Position numbers and translations under genes: made by a program. From CG03 sp034660675 (GTDB lineage Bacteria; CG03): a DNA stretch of 23,173 bases. This document shows positions 15,792-21,534 of the stretch, one piece after another. Below the pieces are notes generated by a model. That model did not search any database, was not told the origin of the DNA, and saw only the letters and a list, made by a program, of their open reading frames with translations. Within the stretch, counting starts at the first letter, position 1, and the number at the start of each line of letters is the position of its first letter. Location of the stretch: positions 1 to 23,173 of the forward strand of contig JAYEJT010000029.1 in assembly GCA_034660675.1 (NCBI GenBank), written 5' to 3'.

Positions 15792-16357
15792 AATTGTCAG
15801 CTTTAATTAAAATTTCTTCGTTCTTTGCGCTTATTCTTTCCGCGGGATGTTTCCCGCGCGCCAACTGGCAGAAGAATTATAATTATAAAAATTTGCGCAC
15901 TATTGCTGTTGCCGGTTTGGACAGCCCTGAAAATTACGCTTCCGCCGGCGGTGCTGCCAGAGATATAATATCGGGGTATCTTCTGGAAAGCGGGTTCAGG
16001 GTTGTGGATTCCGCGGTTTTTGACAAGATGCTTCAAAACACCGGAATGAGAAGCGACAAGATGTTTGCGCAAATAGGCGCGCTGGCCGGCGCGGACGCGA
16101 TAATTGACGGCAGCGTCTTCCGCTGCCAGGAAGAGAAGGCAGAAAGAGTTTATTACACCGGTTCCGACGGGGAAATGGATTATGAAACGGTTTTTTATAA
16201 CGCCAAAGTTGATATTACTCTCAGGCTGATAGATGCTGAAACGGGGGAAGTTGTGTGGGCCAACAGTGATTCTTATGAATCGTTTGACATAAGGCACACC
16301 ATGGAGAGCGCCGTGTTTACAACTCTCCGTCCGCTGAAAAAACTTTTAGCCAATTGA
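15788..16357 (+). CDS. CsgG/FlgO-like envelope lipoprotein
   Basis: 189 residues with a type II signal peptide whose lipobox is LSAG-Cys21, so the mature protein should carry a lipid anchor. The residue after Cys is Phe, not Asp, which under the E. coli rule points to the outer membrane. The mature part resembles the CsgG / GNA1162 / FlgO family of small alpha-beta lipoproteins: TIAVAGLDSP at the start, a helix before GFRVVDSAVFDKML, then GALAGADAIIDGSVF, DITLRLIDAETGEVVWA and a C-terminal helix. Members help curli secretion or flagellar outer-ring assembly, but many are uncharacterised. The gene overlaps the TPR gene by four bases with GGAGGGA just upstream. Function beyond envelope location is inference. 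Confidence 0.75.
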   Translation: MKLSALIKISSFFALILSAGCFPRANWQKNYNYKNLRTIAVAGLDSPENYASAGGAARDIISGYLLESGFRVVDSAVFDKMLQNTGMRSDKMFAQIGALAGADAIIDGSVFRCQEEKAERVYYTGSDGEMDYETVFYNAKVDITLRLIDAETGEVVWANSDSYESFDIRHTMESAVFTTLRPLKKLLAN

Positions 16358-16379
16358 ATTTTTTGAGGAGGTTCTGCGG

Positions 16380-17093
16380 ATGAAGAATAAAAAAGCGCTG
16401 GTTACGGGTGGAAACAGGGGTATAGGCAGGGCGATAGCTCTCAGGCTGGCTGAAAGCGGCGCGAGTGTTTGTATAACGGGCAGGAATAAAGAAGCTTTGT
16501 CCTCAACTCTGGATGAACTCAAAAAATATCAAGCGGATTGTATGGCGTTGGCTTGCGATGTCAGGAACGAGGAAGAGCAGAAAAAAGTTTTCAGTGTGAT
16601 ACAGGATAAATATAAGAACCTGGATATTTGTGTTCCGAATGCCGGAAGAGCGACTCTCGCCCCGGCGACAGAAACAACATTGGAACAATGGAACCATGAC
16701 ATAGACACCAATCTTACGGGGCTTTTTATTACGGCAAAAGAAGCCATGAAAATAATGATGAAGCAGAAATCAGGCAATATAATAGGCATGGTTTCCAAGT
16801 CGGGAAAAGGCGCCGCCTATTTAAGGGCGGCCTACGGCGCGTCAAAATGGGGGGCTCTTGGATTTCTGAAAAGTCTGGCCATTGAAGGCCGGAACAACAA
16901 TGTTAAGGTGACGGCTGTGTGCCCAGGCTGTGTGGCGACAGATTTTCAGAAAGGAAATCCTTCGGGCATGGAATGGATGATGTCAGCGGATGCCGTGGCC
17001 AAAGCCGTTCTGTATATTCTGTCGCTGGAAGATAACGCGTATATAGATGAGCTGGTGCTGTCGACCTGGAAAAGGCCCGGTGATAAGAGTTGA
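16380..17093 (+). CDS. Short-chain dehydrogenase/reductase
   Basis: Classical SDR of 237 residues, single Rossmann domain, cytoplasmic. Cofactor motif TGGNRGIG (9-16), with Arg35 in TGRN suggesting NADP(H) preference; CDV at 59-61; NAG at 87-89; catalytic Asn111, Ser139, Tyr152 and Lys156 (YGASK). The C-terminal PGCVATDF is the usual substrate-loop entry. Similar proteins include 3-oxoacyl-ACP reductases and sugar or alcohol dehydrogenases, and the substrate cannot be assigned. GAGGAGG lies at 16365-16371, nine bases before the ATG. It follows the lipoprotein by 22 bases, so it may be co-transcribed, although no functional link is obvious. Confidence 0.92.
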   Translation: MKNKKALVTGGNRGIGRAIALRLAESGASVCITGRNKEALSSTLDELKKYQADCMALACDVRNEEEQKKVFSVIQDKYKNLDICVPNAGRATLAPATETTLEQWNHDIDTNLTGLFITAKEAMKIMMKQKSGNIIGMVSKSGKGAAYLRAAYGASKWGALGFLKSLAIEGRNNNVKVTAVCPGCVATDFQKGNPSGMEWMMSADAVAKAVLYILSLEDNAYIDELVLSTWKRPGDKS

Positions 17094-17109
17094 TCGCCGT
17101 TTGAGAAAG

Positions 17110-17139
17110 TTGTTGATTTTTTAGTTTATTTTTTATACT
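17110..17139 (+). promoter_or_regulatory. Predicted sigma70 promoter of rnpB
   Basis: TTGTTG (17110-17115), an 18-base spacer and TATACT (17134-17139). The first G of the RNase P RNA helix P1 is at 17146, exactly seven bases after the -10 box, as expected for a transcription start. An alternative -35, TTGATT at 17113, gives a 15-base spacer and is less likely. Confidence 0.65.
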
Positions 17140-17145
17140 TTAACA

Positions 17146-17473
17146 GGGGAGATGATTCGGACGGCCGCCCGTTAAGGGAGGAAAGTCCGGACTTCACAGA
17201 GCGCGGTACTTCGCTGTTAAAGCGGAGGGCTTCGTTTCGGCGTTTTAGAGCGTCGCGGCGGGGTACGGAAAGTGGCACAGAAACTATGTACGGGCCGGCG
17301 TAAAGCCGGTGCCGTAGTGAAAAGGCTAAACCCTGCCGGAAGCAAGGCCAAGCAGTCCCGCTGTTTTTCCCTCGCGGAAAAACGCAAGCTGCTCGTTTGA
17401 AAATGCGGGACGGGTAGGCCGCAAAGATGAATGGCCGTTAGAACAGAATCCGGCTTATGGAGTCATCTCCCCC
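17146..17473 (+). ncRNA. rnpB: RNase P RNA (bacterial type A)
   Basis: Catalytic RNA of ribonuclease P, which removes tRNA 5' leaders. Helix P1 is formed by GGGGAGATGA (17146-17155) and TCATCTCCCC (17463-17472). The conserved cores are all present in order: GGGAGGAAAGTCCGGACT (17176-17192), CACAGAAA near 17276, GTGAAAAGG near 17317, GCAAGGCCAAG near 17342, AGATGAATGGCCG near 17426 and ACAGAATCCGGCTTA (17443-17457), the last pairing with the first to make P4. The loop usually carrying GGUAAAC reads GGCUAAAC, so the GGU that pairs with tRNA CCA seems altered. No sequence is left for helix P12 between GUGAAAAGG and CUAAAC. There is no T-rich terminator after it. Confidence 0.96.
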
Positions 17474-17491
17474 GAAAAAAAGGAGAAAATT

Positions 17492-17875
17492 ATGGGAAAA
17501 GATATGACAAATCTGATTTTGATAAGTGTCATACTTCTTTTGTCTTTCTGGGAAACCGCGGGAATATATTTTGCCAGAGCCAGAGGGCTGACAAAAAATG
17601 TTTCAAGGCTCCTGACGCATTCTCTCATCCTCACCTTTTCGGTTGTGGCTCTGATTCAGCTTATTTTTTGGGAAGACGCCCTATCTTCTCTTTTTAGAAA
17701 GAATGTTGCCGCGCCTGTCGCGGCGGTTTTGTTTTTTATGTTCGTTTTGTCTTTTGCAGAATCCCTTTCCGCCGCAAAAGCGAGAATTAAGGGTTTTACA
17801 AAAAATATTTCAAGAACATTGACACACGGGATAATATGTCTTTGTACGGCCGCTCTTCTTTTCAGGATTATATAA
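17492..17875 (+). CDS. Unrecognised four-helix membrane protein with internal duplication
   Basis: 127 residues, with four hydrophobic segments (about 6-27, 43-60, 72-90 and 110-127). Residues 19-54 and 88-123 align without a gap at an offset of 69: GLTKNVSRLLTHSLI (32-46) matches GFTKNISRTLTHGII (101-115). So the protein is two copies of a helix, basic TKNxSRxLTH linker, helix unit. The linker is invariant in T, K, N, S, R, L, T and H, and Glu21/Glu90 are also shared. I do not recognise the family. It has AAGGAG at 17480-17485 before the ATG and sits 18 bases after the RNase P RNA with no terminator or promoter between. By analogy with dual-repeat small membrane proteins it might be a transporter or channel, but that is a guess. 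Confidence 0.75.
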   Translation: MGKDMTNLILISVILLLSFWETAGIYFARARGLTKNVSRLLTHSLILTFSVVALIQLIFWEDALSSLFRKNVAAPVAAVLFFMFVLSFAESLSAAKARIKGFTKNISRTLTHGIICLCTAALLFRII

Positions 17876-17903
17876 AGTCCTGCTCAAAATATTTTTTTGG
17901 TTC

Positions 17904-17932
17904 TTGCACAATCTCTGAAATTATGTTAGCAT
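17904..17932 (+). promoter_or_regulatory. Predicted promoter of the RRM protein gene
   Basis: TTGCAC (17904-17909), a 17-base spacer and TAGCAT (17927-17932) lie in the 82-base gap before the RRM gene. A start near 17939 would leave a 19-base leader that contains the strong AAGGAGG site at 17945-17951. Confidence 0.5.
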
Positions 17933-17957
17933 CTTTCAGTTTTTAAGGAGGTTCAGA

Positions 17958-18209
17958 ATGAACATTTATGTTGGAAATTTGGCATGGGGAATGACGGATG
18001 ATGATTTGAAGAACTCTTTTGAAGAGTTCGGCGAAGTCACTTCCGCGGTAATCATTAAAGATAAATTTACGGGCCGCTCAAGGGGTTTCGGATTTGTTGA
18101 AATGAGTTCAGAAGAAGCTGGCGAGAAAGCTGTCGCCGCGCTTAACGGAAAAGACCTTAAGGGAAGAGAAGTTAAGGTAAACAAAGCAAGACCCCGCGAA
18201 GATAGATAA
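17958..18209 (+). CDS. Small RNA-recognition-motif (RRM) RNA-binding protein
   Basis: 83 residues consisting of a single RRM and a short basic tail. RNP2 is IYVGNL (3-8) and RNP1 is RGFGFVEM (42-49), with the aromatic residues that stack on RNA bases in place (Tyr4, Phe44, Phe46). This resembles the short Rbp proteins of cyanobacteria and many uncultured phyla, some of which respond to cold; no Gly-rich tail is present. It has a strong ribosome-binding site (AAGGAGG) and its own promoter, so high expression is likely. The RNA targets are unknown. It stands alone between the rnpB unit and a convergent acyl-CoA ligase. Confidence 0.95.
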   Translation: MNIYVGNLAWGMTDDDLKNSFEEFGEVTSAVIIKDKFTGRSRGFGFVEMSSEEAGEKAVAALNGKDLKGREVKVNKARPREDR

Positions 18210-18266
18210 ATTTTTTCGCGCGACACATATTTCATAACACAAGGTTTACGCCATTCGTTTGAAATT

Positions 18267-18347
18267 CCGCGGAGATGAAGGTTTTCTTTAATTAAAAGTC
18301 CGCCTTGGCGGGAGGATTTCCATCTTCTCCGCGGGCGTGTCATTTTT
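18267..18347 (+). terminator. Large nested hairpin in convergent intergenic region; possible terminator or small RNA
   Basis: CCGCGGAGA (18267-18275) pairs with TCTCCGCGG (18326-18334) for 9 bp, and the stem continues inward with two more pairs, a mismatch and two more pairs. Inside lies a second hairpin, CCGC-CTTG-GCGG (18300-18311). A TTTTT run occurs at 18343-18347, eight bases after the stem. As a plus-strand terminator for the RRM gene the gap before the T-run is too long, so a structured 3' end or separate RNA is also possible. The remaining bases 18210-18266 show nothing notable. Confidence 0.4.
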
Positions 18348-18385
18348 GATTCAATAAATATCGTTTAAAGAGCAGATTTTTTCAT

Positions 18386-18408
18386 GTGTCCGCAACGGAC
18401 ACTGTTTT
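18386..18408 (+). terminator. Perfect 7-bp hairpin followed by TGTTTT
   Basis: GTGTCCG (18386-18392), loop CAA and CGGACAC (18396-18402) form a perfect stem, followed by a short T-rich stretch on the plus strand and preceded by a run of six T (AAAAAA downstream on the minus strand). It lies 35 bases past the stop of the minus-strand acyl-CoA ligase, so it could act as a bidirectional terminator between the two convergent genes. Confidence 0.45.
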
Positions 18409-18436
18409 CAGGATTACAGCAAGTTTTTGCTGATCA

Positions 18437-19906
18437 TCAGGCGATGTCTTTTTTTGAAATCTTGCCCGTGGCTGTTCGCGGAAAATCTTCCACAAAAGTG
18501 ATGTGGTGCGGCACCTTATAATTGGCCAGCTGCTTGCGGCAGAAAGCTGTTATTTCCGTTTCGCTTATCTCGCTTCGTTTTTTTATGTAGGCGACGGGTA
18601 CCATCGTATCCGCTTTTAACTTCTGTCCCTTAACGGCGACTTCCTCTATCTGAGGCAAATCGCGCAGGACGTTTTCTATCTCGCGGGGATAAACATTCAG
18701 ACCCCGGCAGACAAACATGTCTGTTTTTCTGTCCATTATTTTTATGTATTCGTCTTCGTCTTTGAATCCGAGATCACCGGTGTAGAGCCAAGCTCCGCGC
18801 AAAGCTTTTTTCGTGGCTTCGGGGTACTGAAAATAACCTTTCATCACATTGCCGCCTTTGATTATGATTTCTCCTATTTCGTTTACGGGCATTTCTTTGT
18901 CTTCAGAATTGACGATTTTTATCTCTATCCCCGGCAGAGCTTTTCCTATGTATCCGGGTTTTCGCAGTTCCGGCGGATTGAATGTCACAACAGGCGCCGC
19001 TTCGGTGAGGCCGTAGCCCTCAAGAATATTTTTGTGGAATTTTTTTTCAAAAGTGGCGAGAACACTCACGGGAAGGGCGTCGGCGCCGCTGACAAAATAA
19101 TTTACCGACCACAGAGCTATTCTTCCGATGAGAGCCGGTACTTTTACAAAAAGGGAATAGACCTGCGGTATGCTGACGAAAAGAGTGATTCTTCTTTTGA
19201 AAATCAGTTTTAGGAATTTTGGTCCTTTAAGAATTCGCGGAAGAAGCACGACGCTTCCCCCCTGGAGTATGGGCAGCAGCAGGCAGACGGTCAGAGCGAA
19301 AGAGTGAAATAAAGGTAGAAAGCATATCGCTCTGTCTTTGTGATTTACCGCCACAACCCCCCTGCAGCTTTCAACGTCGCTCAAAAAATTTTTGTGGGTG
19401 AGGATGGCGCCTTTGGGGTGTCCCGTTGTTCCCGATGTGTAAAGAATTGCAGCTGTGTCATCCGGCAGAATTTTTTCCCCTTCATCAGGGGGGCTTTCGG
19501 GAAGCGTTAACCGGTCCCATGAAATAATTTTTTTTATGTTGTTTACTTCGTCTGTCACTCTGGAAAAGTGCTTCTTGAAAGATTCGTTGCTCACAAGGAT
19601 GAGTGCCCGGGAATCGTTGAGAATATAAATCAATTCGTCAGTGGTATAAAAAAAATTAAGAGGTACCATTGCCGCGCCGATTTTCCAGCAGGCGAAAAAA
19701 GAATAAATCAATTCAGGGGAATTTCGCAGAAGCACGGCCACATTGTCCCCTTTTTTTATACCGTGTTCTTTCAGCAATTTGGCGAAACGGTCTATTTTAT
19801 CAAGGACTTCCGAAAATTTGAATTTTTTGTCTTCGTAAAAGACAGCCGTTTTCTTAGGGAATTTCTCCGCCGCCTTTTTCAAAGTTGTGTGTAAATTCAT
19901 ATCCAT
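18437..19906 (-). CDS. Acyl-CoA ligase (AMP-forming, FadD-like)
   Basis: ANL-superfamily ligase that activates a carboxylate, probably a fatty acid, through an acyl-AMP to acyl-CoA. 489 residues, a short but complete form. Motifs in order: P-loop YTSGTTGHPKG (156-166), FLPLFHSFA (196-204), SGADALP (273-279), EGYGLTEAAP (296-305), YTGDLG with Asp377, RGLNVYPREIE (401-411), and the adenylation lysine Lys482 in TATGKISK at the C-terminus. The SGADALP and EGYGLTEAAP forms favour long-chain acyl-CoA synthetases, but substrate range is inferred. No ribosome-binding site comes before the ATG; a TATAAT box lies only six bases upstream. A second ATG follows two codons later. It is divergent from a FadL-like porin gene. 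Confidence 0.92.
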   Translation of the reverse strand: MDMNLHTTLKKAAEKFPKKTAVFYEDKKFKFSEVLDKIDRFAKLLKEHGIKKGDNVAVLLRNSPELIYSFFACWKIGAAMVPLNFFYTTDELIYILNDSRALILVSNESFKKHFSRVTDEVNNIKKIISWDRLTLPESPPDEGEKILPDDTAAILYTSGTTGHPKGAILTHKNFLSDVESCRGVVAVNHKDRAICFLPLFHSFALTVCLLLPILQGGSVVLLPRILKGPKFLKLIFKRRITLFVSIPQVYSLFVKVPALIGRIALWSVNYFVSGADALPVSVLATFEKKFHKNILEGYGLTEAAPVVTFNPPELRKPGYIGKALPGIEIKIVNSEDKEMPVNEIGEIIIKGGNVMKGYFQYPEATKKALRGAWLYTGDLGFKDEDEYIKIMDRKTDMFVCRGLNVYPREIENVLRDLPQIEEVAVKGQKLKADTMVPVAYIKKRSEISETEITAFCRKQLANYKVPHHITFVEDFPRTATGKISKKDIA

Positions 19907-19912
19907 AACAGT

Positions 19913-19918
19913 ATTATA
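19913..19918 (-). promoter_or_regulatory. Consensus -10 box directly before the acyl-CoA ligase start (leaderless mRNA candidate)
   Basis: TATAAT on the minus strand ends six bases before the ATG at 19906, so transcription would begin on or beside the start codon. A -35 is less clear (TTTACA about 20 bases upstream). No Shine-Dalgarno sequence lies between, consistent with a leaderless transcript. Confidence 0.5.
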
Positions 19919-19976
19919 GTAACTTTTTTTGAAATGCTTGTAAACATTAATTTTTAAATCAAGCGCTGATTTGGAT

Positions 19977-20005
19977 TTTTCATTTTTTTAAAAATTATGT
20001 AGAAT
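19977..20005 (+). promoter_or_regulatory. Predicted promoter of the FadL-like gene
   Basis: TTTTCA (19977-19982), a 17-base spacer and TAGAAT (20000-20005) in the divergent intergenic region. A start near 20012 gives a 29-base leader that carries the AAGGAGGG ribosome-binding site at 20027-20034. Confidence 0.45.
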
Positions 20006-20040
20006 CATTTTATTGGTTTTTGTGAGAAGGAGGGAATGTT

Positions 20041-21312
20041 ATGAAAAAACTTTTTGCTGTCTGTCTTTTTTTCGCGGTCGCGGGCCATTTGGACGCCAAG
20101 GGAATTTTTACCAATCCCGGCACACGAGCTGCCTCTCTCGGCGGCGCCTACACCGGCATTGCCGATGATCTCACGGCCATATACTGGAATCCCGCGGGTT
20201 TGGCTCAACTTGAAGGTTCGGGCTCGGAAGTGTCGCTTGTTTATTCGGCATCGCCCGCAAAAGCCAACACAGCGCCCACAAATGATGGTTCGCCGGACTC
20301 AACCAATGGTTCATTCCCTATACCCGAATCCGCTTTTTCCGGCGGCGAACCGGATTTTAATGAGAGGGAGCTTGACATAAAAGCGGTTCTTCCTTTTGCG
20401 GGAATTTATGAAAACAGGAACGGTTTTGTCAGGGCTTTCGGCGTTTACGCCTCGGGCGGTGGCGGAGGCATTTGGGAGGATGGCAGTGTGCCGAATCTTT
20501 ACGCTTCGCTGTCTTCCAAATATGCGTATATTGTGACAAATTTTACGGTCGCAAAAAAAATCAGTAATCGTCTTTCGGTTGGCGGCGGTTTAAACATAGT
20601 TAACATGTTTGACAAACTCTTTGTCGAGAAAAAATGGTCGGGGGGGGCACCGTATACGGCAACAATTGATAAAAATTCCTATGGCTATGGTTTTGAAATT
20701 ACGGCCGGGGCAATGTACGAATTAAACAGCCGGCTTCAGCTCGGAGCTGTTATAAGAAGCGGGGCCAAAATAAAACTTGACGGTTCAGCGACCGTGACGC
20801 ATTCCATACCGGCATATGCGGCGGCGCTTGGCGGTGTTTCCGAATACACGCAGGAATATCATTATCCCATGACAGCGGGTGTGGGAGCTTCGTACAATGT
20901 TAATAAAAAAATGCTTGTCACCGGCGGAATTGATTTTAACCGTTACAGCCGTATGAAAGATGATACCACATATGACACGCCCTCCGGAATATTAACAAGC
21001 GGAAGTAATAACGATGGCTGGGTGAACACATATCAGATTCGTGGCGGTGTTGAATACGCCGCAAGTGGCCGGCTCGCTTACCGTTTCGGTTTTTACACGG
21101 ACCCCGCCCCCAATGACAGGAGCAAACTCACGCTGTTTAACACGAATCAGTATGACTGGATACCCGTGACGCTGGGCGTGGGTTATGATTTCGGAAGAAC
21201 AAAAATTGATTTTTGTTATGCTCACACATTTTCGGATCAGCCCTCTTCCGGCACAAGAGAATACGAATACGCTGTTGACAGCGTAAGGTTTTCCACTGCT
21301 TATAAGTTTTAA
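20041..21312 (+). CDS. Outer-membrane beta-barrel protein, OMPP1/FadL/TodX family
   Basis: Predicted outer-membrane channel for hydrophobic compounds such as long-chain fatty acids. 423 residues. A signal peptide covers about 1-19 (MKKLFAVCLFFAVAGHLDA). The family signature follows at once: GTRAASLGGAYTGIADD and IYWNPAGLAQ (about 26-58), forming the plug-side hatch region. The rest is alternating beta strands rich in Gly, Tyr and Asn, ending in VRFSTAYKF with a C-terminal Phe as BAM substrates have. ATG with AAGGAGGG upstream. Divergent from the acyl-CoA ligase, matching a FadL-FadD logic of uptake and activation. Members also transport aromatic hydrocarbons, so the substrate is open. Confidence 0.88.
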   Translation: MKKLFAVCLFFAVAGHLDAKGIFTNPGTRAASLGGAYTGIADDLTAIYWNPAGLAQLEGSGSEVSLVYSASPAKANTAPTNDGSPDSTNGSFPIPESAFSGGEPDFNERELDIKAVLPFAGIYENRNGFVRAFGVYASGGGGGIWEDGSVPNLYASLSSKYAYIVTNFTVAKKISNRLSVGGGLNIVNMFDKLFVEKKWSGGAPYTATIDKNSYGYGFEITAGAMYELNSRLQLGAVIRSGAKIKLDGSATVTHSIPAYAAALGGVSEYTQEYHYPMTAGVGASYNVNKKMLVTGGIDFNRYSRMKDDTTYDTPSGILTSGSNNDGWVNTYQIRGGVEYAASGRLAYRFGFYTDPAPNDRSKLTLFNTNQYDWIPVTLGVGYDFGRTKIDFCYAHTFSDQPSSGTREYEYAVDSVRFSTAYKF

Positions 21313-21324
21313 ATCAACGGCTCT

Positions 21325-21354
21325 TTTTCAACACACGGGGGAAACTGCTATAAT
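21325..21354 (+). promoter_or_regulatory. Predicted promoter ahead of the MATE leader
   Basis: TTTTCA (21325-21330), an 18-base spacer and a consensus TATAAT (21349-21354). The start would be near 21361, giving a leader of about 175 bases before the MATE start codon, long enough for the hairpins described at 21400-21502. Confidence 0.5.
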
Positions 21355-21399
21355 GACGTCTTATGAAATGTTTAGCGGCGCTCCACAGAAGATGCAAAA

Positions 21400-21521
21400 C
21401 CCCTGTCTGCGAAAATGTAAAAGATGGCGGTAAATTTTTGCAGACACGGGGCGTGAATAACAAAAAAGATTTTGGACAAACGGCTGAAAGGCGGGGCAGC
21501 CGGGTGTGCGCGGATTTTCCG
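21400..21521 (+). promoter_or_regulatory. Structured 5' leader of the MATE gene (uncharacterised regulatory RNA candidate)
   Basis: Three hairpins occur in the leader. The first pairs 21400-21415 (CCCCTGTCTGCGAAAA) with 21435-21451 (TTTTTGCAGACACGGGG) for 16 bp, including one G-T pair and a single bulged C, around a 19-base loop. The second is CGGCTG (21481-21486) with CAGCCG (21497-21502), 10-base loop. The third is a short CGGA/TCCG hairpin at 21511-21521, just before the start codon. None of it matches a riboswitch consensus I recognise (ykkC-type guanidine included). A 59-codon ORF (21363-21542) crosses the same region and is a competing explanation. Confidence 0.4.
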
Positions 21522-21534
21522 GGGAAAATAAGTT

